A stretch of 64,000 nt of DNA from positions 504,701 to 568,700 of the forward strand of contig NZ_SMFP01000001.1 of the NCBI RefSeq assembly GCF_004348975.1, in the 5' to 3' direction. A program made the position numbers and the translations under genes. Within the stretch, counting starts at the first letter, position 1. Each line of letters begins with the position of its first letter. Positions 49,956 through 60,371 of the stretch are shown here, piece after piece. The notes under the pieces are model-generated. The model worked only from the letters and a program-made list of their open reading frames with translations. It was not told where the DNA came from and did not search any database. Source of the DNA: Antarcticimicrobium sediminis. GTDB lineage: Bacteria > Pseudomonadota > Alphaproteobacteria > Rhodobacterales > Rhodobacteraceae.

Positions 49956-51274
49956 GCCCCCGGCCTTTCGCAAACGAGCCGTTCAAAGATGAGATCTGGC
50001 AGCGGCGCGGGCTCTGCCCCCAGTGTGATTGCTGCACGCACCGCTGCCGCAGCCCGGCGCGCGCCATCCTCGCGCGCGGCATGGACCATTGCCAGCGGCG
50101 CGCCCTTCTCGATCTTTGTACCCAGCCGAACCACATTGGACAGGCCGACGGCGGGATCGACCACGTCGCTCTCGACCTGTCGTCCACCGCCCAGACCGAC
50201 CACCGCCAAGCCCAGCGCCTCGCCATCTATGGCGGTGACATAGCCCGCCTCGCGCGCAAGGATCTCGTGCATCACCGTCGCCTCGGGCAGGAACCGCCCC
50301 CAATCCTCGACAAAGCCCAGCGGTCCGCCCTGCGCGGCGACCATACGGCCAAACCGCTCTGCCGCGCGACCATCCGCGATCACGGCCGCCACCTTGGCCG
50401 TGCCCTCGGCAGCATCTTTGGCCAACCCCGCATCAAACAGCACCTGACCGCCCAGCTCTGCCGTCAGCTCGGCCAGCGGCCCGGCCTCGCGCCCGGTCAG
50501 CACCCGCATCACCGCGTCAATCTCGACCGCGTTGCCCAGCGCCGAGGCCAGCGGCTGCGACATATCGGTGATCAAGGCGGTGGTCCGACAGCCCGCCGCA
50601 TTGGCGGTATCGACCAGTGCACGGGCCAGCGCACGCGCCTCACCTCGCGTTTTCATGAACGCGCCCGAGCCCACCTTGACGTCCAGCACCAGCGCATCGG
50701 GGGCCTCGGCCAGTTTCTTGGACAGGATCGAGGCGGTGATCAGATCCAGACTTTCGACCGTGCCGGTGACGTCGCGCACCGCATAAAGCCGCTTGTCCGC
50801 CGGCGCGAGGCGGGCCGAGGCCCCGGCCATCACGCAGCCGGTCTTGGCCACCAGCCTTGGCAGAAGATCCTGCGGCACCGCCGTGGAAAACCCCGGGATC
50901 GCCTCCAGCTTGTCCAACGTACCGCCGGTATGGCCCAGACCGCGCCCGGAAATCATCGGAACGTAAGCCCCGCATTCGGCCAGCGCGGGGGCCAGAATCA
51001 ACGACACGCAATCGCCCACCCCGCCGGTGGAATGCTTGTCCACCACAGGCCCATCCAGATCCCAGACCATCACCGCGCCGCTGTCGCGCATCGCCAAGGT
51101 CAGCGCGGTGCGCCCGACGCCCCCCAGATCGCCCTTGCAGACCGCCATCGCAAAGGCGCCGGCCTGCGCGTCGCTGACCCCGTGGTCGGCCAACCCTTGG
51201 GCGAACCAGCGCAACTCCTCTTCGCCGGGCACCTCGCCGCGGCGCAATTTCACCAATATCGAACGCGCATCCAT
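49952..51274 (-). CDS. deoA: Thymidine phosphorylase
   Basis: Pyrimidine-nucleoside phosphorylase of 440 residues (thymidine plus phosphate gives thymine and deoxyribose-1-phosphate). The signature K80-H-S-T-G-G-V-G-D88 binds phosphate; SGRGLGHTGGTLDKLEAIPGF and DVKVGSGAFMKT are typical. ATG 51274 (MDARSILVKLRRGE) is the normal family start. It begins 5 bp after the cdd stop, consistent with one transcript. Confidence 0.95.
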   Translation of the reverse strand: MDARSILVKLRRGEVPGEEELRWFAQGLADHGVSDAQAGAFAMAVCKGDLGGVGRTALTLAMRDSGAVMVWDLDGPVVDKHSTGGVGDCVSLILAPALAECGAYVPMISGRGLGHTGGTLDKLEAIPGFSTAVPQDLLPRLVAKTGCVMAGASARLAPADKRLYAVRDVTGTVESLDLITASILSKKLAEAPDALVLDVKVGSGAFMKTRGEARALARALVDTANAAGCRTTALITDMSQPLASALGNAVEIDAVMRVLTGREAGPLAELTAELGGQVLFDAGLAKDAAEGTAKVAAVIADGRAAERFGRMVAAQGGPLGFVEDWGRFLPEATVMHEILAREAGYVTAIDGEALGLAVVGLGGGRQVESDVVDPAVGLSNVVRLGTKIEKGAPLAMVHAAREDGARRAAAAVRAAITLGAEPAPLPDLIFERLVCERPGA

Positions 51275-51278
51275 CTGC

Positions 51279-51701
51279 TCAGCGTCCCCGAATGTGATCG
51301 GTATTGAACGCGCCGGGCAACAGCTCGGCAAGGGTCATGGTCTGTTCCTGCCCGTCCAGCGTGCCCATGATCACCGACACCTGCCCGCCGCCGAACTCGG
51401 CCAGTTTCTGCCGACATCCGCCACAGGGGGAAACCGGCATCGGGGAATCGGCGATGACATAGACCTCGTCCAGTTCGGTCTCGCCCGCCGCCACCATGGC
51501 GGCGATTGCCCCGGCCTCGGCACAGGTGCCTTCAGGAGAGGCGACGTTTTCCACATTGCAGCCGGCATAGATCGCGCCCGATCTGGCCCGCACCGCTGCC
51601 CCCACCTTGAAGTGGGAATAGGGGGCGTGGGCGTTCTCTCGCACTTTGGCGGCAGCCTCTTTCAACGGCATCGGCAAGCTCTCCGGTTTTTCACCCATCA
51701 T
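51279..51701 (-). CDS. cdd: Cytidine deaminase
   Basis: Small zinc enzyme of 140 residues converting (deoxy)cytidine to (deoxy)uridine. Zinc ligands C60, C93 and C96 and the catalytic E62 lie in TCAEAGA and PCGGCRQ; YSHFKVGAAV and GCNVENVA are the substrate-binding segments. Homotetrameric-type length. First gene of the salvage operon; a second in-frame ATG directly follows the first. Confidence 0.95.
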   Translation of the reverse strand: MMGEKPESLPMPLKEAAAKVRENAHAPYSHFKVGAAVRARSGAIYAGCNVENVASPEGTCAEAGAIAAMVAAGETELDEVYVIADSPMPVSPCGGCRQKLAEFGGGQVSVIMGTLDGQEQTMTLAELLPGAFNTDHIRGR

Positions 51702-51811
51702 GCGGCTGCACGGACGGGATGCAAGGGGGAGGTCGGCGGATCACCCATCCGGGATTTGCAAGCCGACGCAAAGACAGCTACTTGCAAGTTCGAGGTTTCG
51801 ACTCTCCACAA

Positions 51812-51833
51812 TATAGTTTAACACTAAACTATA
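51812..51833. promoter_or_regulatory. Perfect palindrome upstream of maeB
   Basis: TATAGTTTA-ACAC-TAAACTATA is a perfect 9-bp inverted repeat with a 4-bp centre, 22-43 bp before the maeB start. It likely overlaps the -10 region, which suits a repressor. The cognate regulator is not identifiable here. Confidence 0.6.
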
Positions 51834-51854
51834 CCCTTTCGAGGAGCATCCATC

Positions 51855-54128
51855 ATGTCCGAGCATCAGAACCAGCGCCAAGCTGCCCTGCATTATCACG
51901 AGTACCCGAAACCCGGGAAGCTGGAGATCAGGGCGACCAAGCCGATGGCCAACGGACGCGACCTGAGCCGCGCCTATACTCCCGGCGTGGCCGAGGCCTG
52001 CCTCGAAATCCAGACCGACCCGGCCAATGCAGCCCGCTATACCGCACGCGGCAATCTGGTCGCGGTCGTCACCAATGGCTCGGCCGTGCTGGGACTGGGC
52101 AATATCGGCGCGCTGGCCTCCAAGCCGGTGATGGAGGGCAAGGCCGTCCTGTTCAAGAAATTCGCCAACATCGACTGTTTCGACATCGAACTGAACGAAC
52201 CCGACCCGGAAAAGCTGGCGGATATCGTTTGCGCGCTGGAACCCACCTTTGGTGCCATAAACCTTGAAGACATCAAGGCGCCCGAGTGTTTCATCGTCGA
52301 AAAGATCTGCCGCGAACGGATGAACATCCCGGTGTTCCACGATGACCAGCACGGCACCGCCATCGTGGTCGGCGCGGCGGCGACCAACGCGATGTATGTG
52401 GCGGACAAGAAATTCGAGGACATCAAGATCGTCTCGACCGGCGGCGGCGCGGCGGGCATCGCCTGCCTCAACATGCTGCTCAAGCTCGGGGTCAAGCGCG
52501 AGAACGTCTGGCTCTGCGACATTCATGGGCTGGTCTATGAGGGCCGTGAACAGGAGATGAACCCGCAAAAGGCCGCCTTTGCGCAAAAGACCGAGCTGCG
52601 CGATCTCGATCAGGTGATCGAGGGGGCCGACATGTTCCTCGGCCTGTCCGGGCCCAATGTGCTGAAACCGGAAATGGTGGCGAAGATGACGGCGCGCCCG
52701 ATCATCTTTGCGCTCGCCAACCCGACCTCGGAAATTCAACCCGAAGAGGCCCGCAAGGTCGCCCCGGACGCCATCATCGCGACCGGGCGGTCGGACTATC
52801 CCAATCAGGTCAACAACGTGTTGTGCTTCCCCTTCATCTTCCGCGGTGCGCTGGATGTCGGCGCCTCCGAGATCAACGACGAGATGCAGATCGCCTGCAT
52901 CGAAGGCATCGCCAAGCTGGCCCGCGCCACCACCAGCGCCGAGGCCGCCGCCGCCTATCGTGGCGAACAGCTGACCTTCGGGGCGGACTACCTGATTCCG
53001 AAACCCTTTGATCCGCGCCTGATCGGTGTGGTCGCCACCGCAGTCGCCAAGGCCGCGATGGCCAGCGGCGTCGCTACCCGCCCGATCGAGGATCTGGAGG
53101 CCTACAAAAGCGGGCTCGACAGTTCGGTGTTCAAATCCGCCCTGCTGATGCGTCCCGTGTTCGAAGCCGCCCGCACCGCCTCGCGCCGCATCGTCTTTGC
53201 CGAGGGCGAGGACGAAAGGGTGCTACGTGCCTCGCAAGCGGTGCTGGAAGAGACCACCGAAACCCCGATCCTGATCGGCCGTCCCGAGGTGATCGAGCGG
53301 CGCTGTGAACGCTATGGTCTGACCATCCGCCCGGGCCGCGATTTTGAGATCGTGAACCCCGAAAACGACCCCCGCTATCGCGATTACTGGGCCACCTACC
53401 ATTCCCTGATGTCGCGGCGCGGCGTCACCCCGGATCTGGCCCGCGCCATCATGCGCACCAATACCACCGCCATCGGCGCGGTGATGGTGCAGCGCGAAGA
53501 GGCCGACAGCCTGATCTGCGGCACCTTCGGTCAGTTCCTGTGGCATATGAACTATATCCAGCAGGTGCTGGGCACCAGCGGGCTGCACCCGGTCGGGGCG
53601 CTGTCGCTGATGATCCTTGAGGACGGGCCGCTGTTCATCGCCGACACCCATGTGCATCACGAACCGACGCCGGAACAGATCACCGAAACCGTGATCGGCG
53701 CCGCCCGCCATGTGCGCCGCTTCGGGCTGGCCCCGAATGTCGCGCTGTGCTCGCACTCCCAGTTCGGCAACCTGACCCATGGCAGCGGCCAGCGGATGCG
53801 CGCCGCGCTCGACATTCTCGACTCGGAGCCGCGCAATTTCTGCTACGAGGGCGAGATGCATATCGACGCCGCGCTCGACCCGGAACTGCGCGCCCGCATT
53901 TTCCCCGACACAAGGATGCAGGGCGCCGCCAATGTGCTGGTGTTTGCCAATACCGACGCGGCCAGCGGTGTGCGCAACATCCTCAAGATGAAGGGCGGCG
54001 GGCTCGAGGTTGGCCCGATCCTGATGGGCATGGGCAACCGCGCCCATATCGTCACCCCCTCGATCACCACGCGCGGGCTGCTGAACATGAGCGCCATCGC
54101 CGGCACCCCGGTCGCCCACTACGGCTAA
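51855..54128 (+). CDS. maeB: NADP-dependent malic enzyme with phosphotransacetylase domain
   Basis: MaeB-type enzyme of 757 residues that decarboxylates malate to pyruvate with NADP. The malic domain (about 1-430) has [29 protein letters not shown], the metal site [10 protein letters not shown] and the nucleotide-binding [10 protein letters not shown]. The C-terminal domain (about 435-757) is phosphotransacetylase-like and in this family usually regulatory, responding to acetyl-CoA. With pyc and prpE in the window it fits growth on C2-C4 acids. The promoter region carries a perfect palindrome. Confidence 0.95.
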   Translation: MSEHQNQRQAALHYHEYPKPGKLEIRATKPMANGRDLSRAYTPGVAEACLEIQTDPANAARYTARGNLVAVVTNGSAVLGLGNIGALASKPVMEGKAVLFKKFANIDCFDIELNEPDPEKLADIVCALEPTFGAINLEDIKAPECFIVEKICRERMNIPVFHDDQHGTAIVVGAAATNAMYVADKKFEDIKIVSTGGGAAGIACLNMLLKLGVKRENVWLCDIHGLVYEGREQEMNPQKAAFAQKTELRDLDQVIEGADMFLGLSGPNVLKPEMVAKMTARPIIFALANPTSEIQPEEARKVAPDAIIATGRSDYPNQVNNVLCFPFIFRGALDVGASEINDEMQIACIEGIAKLARATTSAEAAAAYRGEQLTFGADYLIPKPFDPRLIGVVATAVAKAAMASGVATRPIEDLEAYKSGLDSSVFKSALLMRPVFEAARTASRRIVFAEGEDERVLRASQAVLEETTETPILIGRPEVIERRCERYGLTIRPGRDFEIVNPENDPRYRDYWATYHSLMSRRGVTPDLARAIMRTNTTAIGAVMVQREEADSLICGTFGQFLWHMNYIQQVLGTSGLHPVGALSLMILEDGPLFIADTHVHHEPTPEQITETVIGAARHVRRFGLAPNVALCSHSQFGNLTHGSGQRMRAALDILDSEPRNFCYEGEMHIDAALDPELRARIFPDTRMQGAANVLVFANTDAASGVRNILKMKGGGLEVGPILMGMGNRAHIVTPSITTRGLLNMSAIAGTPVAHYG

Positions 54129-54268
54129 ACCGCCGGCCTCAGGGGCCCTCAGGGGCGCGCGCGCCCCGGTGCATTTGGCGCGACTCAGACCGCGCGGCGC
54201 AGGACATCCCTGCCCGCGCGACCTGCGAATCCCCAGCCCCGGCGATTTGCACGGGCCCGAGCGCAAGA
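54129..54268. other. Intergenic sequence between maeB and the prpE regulatory region
   Basis: C/G-rich, with CAGGGGCCCTCAGGGGCG just after the maeB stop (a CAGGGGC direct repeat). One TTGCA half-site lies at 54247. No gene or clear terminator with a T tract is seen. Confidence 0.4.
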
Positions 54269-54357
54269 TTTGCAAACCGAACGGGTTTTTCTCGCAATTT
54301 TGCGAATATCTCTTGGTTTGCAAAACTTTGCAGGCCATTCCCTGCCGATTCTGCAAA
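54269..54357. promoter_or_regulatory. Cluster of TTTGCAAA motifs upstream of prpE (ScfR/PccR type)
   Basis: TTTGCAAA is at 54269-54276 and 54317-54324, with TTTGCA at 54327-54332, TCTGCAAA at 54350-54357 and CGCAATTTTGCG near 54293-54304. ScfR-family regulators (PccR of Rhodobacter, RamB of Corynebacterium) bind TTTGCAAA elements and control propionyl-CoA or acetate genes. The sites lie about 100-185 bp before prpE. Confidence 0.6.
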
Positions 54358-54453
54358 TTTGTTGCGATATTCTGACGCGACGTCTGCGATCTTTCTTGCC
54401 GCAGCCCCATCCGCCCCGATAACACCGTTCTACCGCTGAGGGAGAGGAATACC

Positions 54454-56346
54454 ATGGCATACAAGGATATCTACGCCCGTTGGAAACAGGACCCGGAACG
54501 GTTCTGGATGGAGGCAGCCGAGGCCATCGACTGGGTCGAGAAGCCCACCAAGGCGCTGTTTGACGCCAACGCCCCCCTCTATGAATGGTTCTCTGACGGC
54601 AAGGTGAACGCCTGCTGGAACGCCGTCGACCGCCATGTCGAGGCCGGGCGCGGCGACCAGATCGCCATCATCCACGACAGCCCGATCACCCACACCAAAC
54701 GCTGGATTTCTTATTTCGAACTGCGCAACCGTGTCGCCCTGCTCGCCGGGGCGCTGCGCGCCAAGGGTGTGGAAAAGGGCGACCGGGTGATCATCTACAT
54801 GCCGATGGTGCCCGAGGCGCTGGAAGCCATGCTCGCCTGTGCCCGCCTTGGTGCGGTGCATTCCGTGGTGTTCGGCGGCTTTGCCCCGCATGAGCTGGCG
54901 GTGCGGATCGACGATTGCAAACCCAAGGCGATCATCGCCGCCTCCTGCGGCATCGAACCCGGCCGTGTGGTGCATTACAAACCGCTGCTCGACGGCGCAT
55001 TGGAGGCTGCCACCCACAAACCGGACTTCTGCGTCATCTTCCAGCGCGAACAAGAGGTCGCCCGCCTCGAAGAGGGGCGCGACTATAACTGGCACGGCTT
55101 TCAGTACGGGGCCGAACCGGCAGACTGCGTCCCGGTCGAAGGCAACCATCCGGCCTATATCCTGTACACCTCTGGCACCACCGGCCAGCCCAAGGGCGTC
55201 GTGCGCCCCACCGCCGGGCATCTGGTGGCGCTGAACTGGTCGATGAAGAACCTCTACAACGTCGATCCGGGCGAGGTGTTCTGGGCCGCCTCCGATGTCG
55301 GCTGGGTCGTTGGCCACTCCTATATCTGCTATGCGCCGCTGGTGCATGGCAACACCACCGTGGTGTTCGAGGGCAAGCCGGTCGGCACCCCCGACGCAGG
55401 CACCTTCTGGCGGGTGATTTCAGAACATAAGGTCAAAAGCTTTTTCACCGCCCCCACCGCCTTTCGCGCCATCAAGCGCGAAGATCCCAAGGGCGAGTTC
55501 GTCAAGAAATACGACCTCAGCGGCTTGCGCACGCTCTACCTCGCGGGCGAACGCGCCGATCCCGACACCATCAACTGGGCCAAAGCCCAACTCAAGGTGC
55601 CGGTGATCGATCACTGGTGGCAAACCGAAACCGGCTGGGCCATCACCGGCATCCCCGCCGGGATCGAAGAGATGGATATCAAGATCGGCTCCTCCGGGGT
55701 GCCGATGCCCGGCTATGACGTGCAGATCCTGGACGAGGCCGGCGACCCGGTCGGCCCTGACACGCTGGGCGCCGTGGCGGTGAAACTGCCGCTGCCGCCG
55801 GGCACGTTGCAAACCCTGTGGAACGCCGAGGACCGCTACCGCAAAAGCTATCTCGATCATTTCCCCGGCTATTATGAAACCGGCGATGCCGGCATGATCG
55901 ACGAAGATGGCTATCTTTACATCATGGCGCGCACCGATGACGTGATCAACGTGGCGGGTCACCGGCTCTCGACTGGGGCGATGGAAGAGGTGCTGGCCAA
56001 TCACCCCGATGTGGCCGAATGCGCGGTGATCGGCGTGGCCGACGATCTCAAGGGGCAGCTGCCGCTTGGCCTGCTGTGCCTGAACAACGGGGTCAACCGC
56101 CCCGAGGCCGAGATCACCCGCGAATGCGTTGATATGGTACGTGCGGAAATCGGGCCGGTGGCGGCGTTCAAACTGGCAGTGGTGGTTGATCGCCTGCCCA
56201 AGACCCGCTCGGGCAAGATCCTGCGCGCCACCATGGTCAAGATCTCCAATGGCGAAGACTTCAAGATCCCCGCCACCATCGACGATCCCGCGATCCTGGA
56301 CGAGATCAGGATCGCTCTGCGCCGCATCGGTTACGAAAAGGGCTGA
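54454..56346 (+). CDS. prpE: Propionyl-CoA synthetase
   Basis: AMP-forming synthetase of 630 residues activating propionate. Seen: the ACS N-terminal region (YKDIYARWKQDPERFWMEAAEAIDW), P-loop YTSGTTGQPKGVV, WWQTETGW, the hinge YLYIMARTDDVINVAGHRLSTG and the catalytic K588 in KTRSGKIL, which is also the usual acetylation site. PrpE-type features (DVGWVVGHSYI) separate it from acetyl-CoA synthetase. Upstream TTTGCAAA motifs suggest control by a short-chain acyl-CoA regulator. The start is preceded by GGGAGAGG. Confidence 0.94.
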   Translation: MAYKDIYARWKQDPERFWMEAAEAIDWVEKPTKALFDANAPLYEWFSDGKVNACWNAVDRHVEAGRGDQIAIIHDSPITHTKRWISYFELRNRVALLAGALRAKGVEKGDRVIIYMPMVPEALEAMLACARLGAVHSVVFGGFAPHELAVRIDDCKPKAIIAASCGIEPGRVVHYKPLLDGALEAATHKPDFCVIFQREQEVARLEEGRDYNWHGFQYGAEPADCVPVEGNHPAYILYTSGTTGQPKGVVRPTAGHLVALNWSMKNLYNVDPGEVFWAASDVGWVVGHSYICYAPLVHGNTTVVFEGKPVGTPDAGTFWRVISEHKVKSFFTAPTAFRAIKREDPKGEFVKKYDLSGLRTLYLAGERADPDTINWAKAQLKVPVIDHWWQTETGWAITGIPAGIEEMDIKIGSSGVPMPGYDVQILDEAGDPVGPDTLGAVAVKLPLPPGTLQTLWNAEDRYRKSYLDHFPGYYETGDAGMIDEDGYLYIMARTDDVINVAGHRLSTGAMEEVLANHPDVAECAVIGVADDLKGQLPLGLLCLNNGVNRPEAEITRECVDMVRAEIGPVAAFKLAVVVDRLPKTRSGKILRATMVKISNGEDFKIPATIDDPAILDEIRIALRRIGYEKG

Positions 56347-56354
56347 CACAACGG

Positions 56355-56381
56355 GCGGAACCGAAATTCCTTCGGTTCCGC
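56355..56381. terminator. Hairpin after prpE
   Basis: GCGGAACCGAA (56355-56365) pairs perfectly with TTCGGTTCCGC (56371-56381), loop ATTCC. There is no T tract, so termination efficiency is uncertain. Confidence 0.5.
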
Positions 56382-56431
56382 TTGCACTCACCTGTCTCCT
56401 GCGTAGGTTCGCAACCTAGGAGATTGCACAT

Positions 56432-57874
56432 ATGTCAGATACAAGCCTTTGGCGCCTGAGCGCCGCCGAAACCGCCGCCCGTACTACCTCGGGTGATATC
56501 ACCGCCGAGGCCGCCATCGGCGCCTCGATCGACCGGATGGAGGCGGTGAATCCGCGCCTCAACGCCGTGGTCGAAAGCCTTGCCGACGAGGCCCGTGCCC
56601 GCGCCCGCGCATTGGACAAGGCCCGCGCCTCCGGCGCGCCCTGCGGTCCGCTGCACGGGGTGCCGGTCACCATCAAGATCAACGTCGACCAGACCGGTCA
56701 CGCCACCTCGAACGGGGTCACGGCGTTCAAGGATCTGATCGCGCCGGGCGATGCCCCCATCGTGGACAACCTGCACGCCGCCGGCGCGGTGGTGATCGGG
56801 CGCACCAACACGCCAGAGTTTTCCTTTCGCGCCGACACCGACAACCCGCTGTTCGGGCGCACCCATAACCCTTGGGGCGATCACATCTCGTCCGGCGGCT
56901 CCACCGGTGGCGGTGGCGCTGCGGTGATGGCCGGGATCGGCGCCTTGGCTCATGGCAACGATATCGGCGGCAGCCTGCGCTTTCCTTCTGCCGCCAATGG
57001 CGCGGTCACGGTCAAGCCGGGGCTGGGCCGGGTGCCCGCCTATAACCCCAGCCAGACCGGCGAACGCGGGATTCTGGCACAGGCGATGTCGGTGCAGGGG
57101 CTGATCACCCGCTCGGCACGCGACCTGCACCTGTCGATGCCCACCGCCATCACCCCCGACCCACGCGATCCCTTCCATATCCCCTTGCCGTGGCGCGGCG
57201 CCCCGCTTGAGGGGCCGATCACCGTGGGCTTCACCAAGGAAACCTATGAATTCGATCTCCACCCCGAGGTCTCCCTCGCGCTGGATGCGGCCCGCGATGC
57301 GCTCAACGACGCCGGCTACAATGTGGTCGAGATCGACCCGCCGCTGCTGCGCGACGCCGGGATGGAAGGCTATCGCGCCCTAATGGGCGAGGTGCTGGCG
57401 CTGATGGGCCCCGATATCCGCGCCCATGGCTCTGACACGGTGCAGGCGATCTTTGACGAATACTTCCGTCAATTCGCCCCCTACGAGGGGCTGGAACTGA
57501 TGCAAATGATGGCCAAGCGCACCCATTATGCCCGGGTCTGGTCGCTGTTCCTCGAAGAATATCCGCTGGTCATCGCCCCGTTCCTGCCGCAACCCTTCTT
57601 TGCCCCCGACCGCGACACCGAGGGTGCCGAGGGCGTGCGCGAGGTGCTGGGCTCGGCGCTGTGGTCCTATGCGATGAACTTCATGGGGCTTCCGGCCGCC
57701 TGCGTCCCGACCCGGTTGGCCGATCTGCCAAACGGCCCGCAGCCGATCAATGTTCAGATCATCGCCCGCCGCTGGCGCGAAGATCTGGCCGTGGACGCCT
57801 GTATCGCCATCGAAGACCGGCTTGGCCAGATGTGCGATCCGCTTTGGGCGCAGATGGAAAAGCACGGCGCCTGA
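56432..57874 (+). CDS. Amidase
   Basis: Amidase-signature enzyme of 480 residues. The catalytic triad is complete: K82 (VPVTIKIN), cis-Ser S157 (SSGGSTGGGG) and nucleophile S181 (GNDIGGSLRFPSA). It is not GatA: there are no gat neighbours and the C-terminal part differs, so a small-molecule amide is the likely substrate. AGGAG lies 9 nt before the ATG, just after a small TAGGTT-CGC-AACCTA hairpin that could shape ribosome access. Confidence 0.88.
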   Translation: MSDTSLWRLSAAETAARTTSGDITAEAAIGASIDRMEAVNPRLNAVVESLADEARARARALDKARASGAPCGPLHGVPVTIKINVDQTGHATSNGVTAFKDLIAPGDAPIVDNLHAAGAVVIGRTNTPEFSFRADTDNPLFGRTHNPWGDHISSGGSTGGGGAAVMAGIGALAHGNDIGGSLRFPSAANGAVTVKPGLGRVPAYNPSQTGERGILAQAMSVQGLITRSARDLHLSMPTAITPDPRDPFHIPLPWRGAPLEGPITVGFTKETYEFDLHPEVSLALDAARDALNDAGYNVVEIDPPLLRDAGMEGYRALMGEVLALMGPDIRAHGSDTVQAIFDEYFRQFAPYEGLELMQMMAKRTHYARVWSLFLEEYPLVIAPFLPQPFFAPDRDTEGAEGVREVLGSALWSYAMNFMGLPAACVPTRLADLPNGPQPINVQIIARRWREDLAVDACIAIEDRLGQMCDPLWAQMEKHGA

Positions 57875-57891
57875 GGCAAAGACCAGACACG

Positions 57892-57917
57892 AAAAAGGGC
57901 GCGGAAATCCCGCGCCC
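57892..57917 (-). terminator. Intrinsic terminator of nadK
   Basis: GGGCGCGG (57897-57904) pairs with CCGCGCCC (57910-57917). Read on the minus strand it is followed by TTTTTC. It serves leftward transcription from nadK and faces the amidase gene. Confidence 0.75.
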
Positions 57918-58086
57918 TGCTTCGATATTGGAATGACTTTCTTCTATCCGGGCCAGCCCCACTCACAAGACCGGCAAACTGCTTAGCAGTTGGCATGAGT
58001 ATAGCCCGCGCTTGGTTTCACTTCTGTGACACGGATTACAGATCCAGATCGAAAACGACCCTTTTTCGCCCCTTTTCGCCCTTACC

Positions 58087-58848
58087 TCAGGTAAACTGTT
58101 CCGAGATCAGCCGCTCTTCCAACCCATGCCCCGGATCGAACAGGATCCGATGCTCGATCGCTGAATCAGAGCGGATTTCGACCCAGTCGATATCCATGAT
58201 CGAAATGGAATCCGCATCCGCCATCACCGGCCGCTTGTCCGGCTCCAGCACGTCAAAGCGCACCTGTGCCGTCTTGGGCAGCAGCGCCCCGCGCCAGCGC
58301 CGGGGCCGGAACGCCGCGATCGCGGTCAGCGCCAGCACGTCGGACCCGATCGGCAGGATCGGCCCATGCGCGGAGTAGTTGTAGGCGGTCGAGCCCGCCG
58401 GCGTCGCCAGCAAGGCGCCATCGCAAACCAGTTCCGACAGCCGCAGCCGCCCGTCAACCGTGATCCGCAACTTGGCCGCCTGCGGCCCCGCGCGCAGCAG
58501 GCTGACCTCGTTGATGGCCAGCGCGTGATGGATCTGGCCCGACTGGTCCTTGGCGGTCATCGACAGCGGGTTGATCACCTCTTCCTCGGCCTCGGACAGC
58601 CGCGTCTTCAGATCAACGTCGCTATATTCGTTCATCAGGAACCCGATGGTCCCCCGGTTCATGCCATAGACCGGGGCCGGCAGGTTCTTGGTGGCATGCA
58701 GCGTGCGCAGCATGAAGCCGTCGCCGCCCAGCGCCACGATCACATCGGCCGCCTCGGGCGGGACATCGCCATACATCTCGATCAGATCGGCGCGCGCCGT
58801 CTGCGCCACCGGGGCCCGACCGGCGAGGAACGCAATTTTCAATGTCAT
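58087..58848 (-). CDS. nadK: NAD kinase
   Basis: Enzyme of 253 residues that phosphorylates NAD to NADP. The G-G-D-G motif is at 41-44 in VIVALGGDGFMLRTL, followed by GMNRGTIGFLMNEY, the NAD contact NEVSLLR and the conserved DGALLATPAGSTAYNYSAHGPILP. ATG 58848 (MTLKIAFLAGRAP) matches the family start. The roughly 170 bp between its stop and terminator contain no gene. Divergent from glyA. Confidence 0.95.
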   Translation of the reverse strand: MTLKIAFLAGRAPVAQTARADLIEMYGDVPPEAADVIVALGGDGFMLRTLHATKNLPAPVYGMNRGTIGFLMNEYSDVDLKTRLSEAEEEVINPLSMTAKDQSGQIHHALAINEVSLLRAGPQAAKLRITVDGRLRLSELVCDGALLATPAGSTAYNYSAHGPILPIGSDVLALTAIAAFRPRRWRGALLPKTAQVRFDVLEPDKRPVMADADSISIMDIDWVEIRSDSAIEHRILFDPGHGLEERLISEQFT

Positions 58849-59001
58849 GACAAGAGTTTCCAGTGCTGCGCCTATGGTTCCGAAACAAGCACATCTGCCC
58901 CGCCTTGGCCAGCCTTGCCGCGTCATGTTGGCGAAGCGTCGCATTACAGGCTTTTCGCGCGCCCCGCTTTCCAGTAGGAACGCCGCCATCCACCGCAGCT
59001 A

Positions 59002-60309
59002 ATGGGAATGACCATGAACGCGCCCACCCCTGATACCGGCTTCTTCACCCAACCCCTCGCCGAGCGCGACCCCGAGATCGCCAAGGCCATTGGTCTTGAG
59101 CTGGGTCGCCAGCGCGACGAGATCGAGCTGATCGCGAGCGAGAACATCGTCAGCGCCGCCGTGATGGAGGCGCAAGGCTCGGTGATGACCAACAAATATG
59201 CCGAAGGCTATCCCGGTCGGCGCTACTATGGCGGCTGCCAATTCGTCGACATCGCGGAAAACCTCGCCATCGACCGCGCCAAGCAGCTGTTCGGCTGTGA
59301 GTTTGCCAATGTGCAGCCCAATTCCGGCTCTCAGGCCAACCAGGGCGTCTATCAGGCGCTGATCCAGCCCGGCGATACCATCCTTGGGATGAGCCTTGAT
59401 GCCGGTGGCCACCTGACCCACGGCGCCCGCCCGAACCAGTCGGGCAAGTGGTTCAACGCCATTCAATACGGCGTGCGCAAACAAGACAACCTGCTGGACT
59501 ATGATCAGGTCGCCGAACTGGCGAAAGAACACCAGCCCAAGCTGATCGTCGCGGGCGGCTCGGCCATCCCGCGCCAGATCGACTTTGCCAAGATGCGCGA
59601 AATCGCCGACAGCGTCGGGGCCTACCTGATGGTCGACATGGCCCATTTCGCCGGTCTGGTGGCCGCGGGTGAGCACCCCTCGCCCTTCCCGCATGCCCAT
59701 GTGGTCACCACCACCACTCACAAGACCATGCGCGGCCCGCGCGGCGGCATGATCCTGACCAACGACGAGACCATCGCCAAGAAAGTGAACTCGGCAATCT
59801 TCCCCGGCATTCAGGGCGGCCCCTTGATGCATGTGATCTCGGGCAAGGCCGTCGCCTTTGGCGAAGCCCTGCGCCCCGACTTCAAGGTCTACGCCAAACA
59901 GGTGATCAAGAACGCTCAGGCGCTTGGCGATCAGCTGATGAAGGGCGGGCTAGATCTGGTCACCGGCGGCACCGACACCCATGTTCTGCTGGTCGATCTG
60001 CGCCCCAAGGGCGTCAAGGGCAACGCCACCGAAAAGGCGTTGGAGCGGGCCCATATCACCTGCAACAAGAATGGCGTTCCGTTCGACCCTGAAAAGCCGA
60101 CCGTGACCAGTGGCATCCGGCTCGGTTCGCCCGCCGGCACCACCCGCGGCTTTGGCGAGGATGAATTCCGCCAGATCGGCGACTGGATCATCGAGGTGGT
60201 GGACGGGCTGGCCGCCGATGGCGAAGAGGGCAACGCCGAGATCGAAGCAAAGGTCAAAGCCGAGGTCGCCGCGCTCTGCGCCCGCTTCCCGCTGTATCCC
60301 AACCTCTGA
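59002..60309 (+). CDS. glyA: Serine hydroxymethyltransferase
   Basis: PLP enzyme of about 435 residues that converts serine and tetrahydrofolate to glycine and methylene-THF. The PLP lysine is K241 in [51 protein letters not shown] and [12 protein letters not shown] are family blocks. Three in-frame ATGs (59002, 59008, 59014) are possible starts; no glycine riboswitch was recognised upstream. A good terminator follows. Confidence 0.96.
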   Translation: MGMTMNAPTPDTGFFTQPLAERDPEIAKAIGLELGRQRDEIELIASENIVSAAVMEAQGSVMTNKYAEGYPGRRYYGGCQFVDIAENLAIDRAKQLFGCEFANVQPNSGSQANQGVYQALIQPGDTILGMSLDAGGHLTHGARPNQSGKWFNAIQYGVRKQDNLLDYDQVAELAKEHQPKLIVAGGSAIPRQIDFAKMREIADSVGAYLMVDMAHFAGLVAAGEHPSPFPHAHVVTTTTHKTMRGPRGGMILTNDETIAKKVNSAIFPGIQGGPLMHVISGKAVAFGEALRPDFKVYAKQVIKNAQALGDQLMKGGLDLVTGGTDTHVLLVDLRPKGVKGNATEKALERAHITCNKNGVPFDPEKPTVTSGIRLGSPAGTTRGFGEDEFRQIGDWIIEVVDGLAADGEEGNAEIEAKVKAEVAALCARFPLYPNL

Positions 60310-60331
60310 TCTCGCCGATCACGTGCTTCAG

Positions 60332-60357
60332 ACGGCCGCCTCCGGGCGGCCGTTTTC
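60332..60357 (+). terminator. Intrinsic terminator of glyA
   Basis: ACGGCCGCC (60332-60340) pairs with GGCGGCCGT (60345-60353), loop TCCG, followed by TTTCGTTT. Classic GC stem with a T tract. Confidence 0.88.
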
Positions 60358-60371
60358 GTTTCTACCCGACA

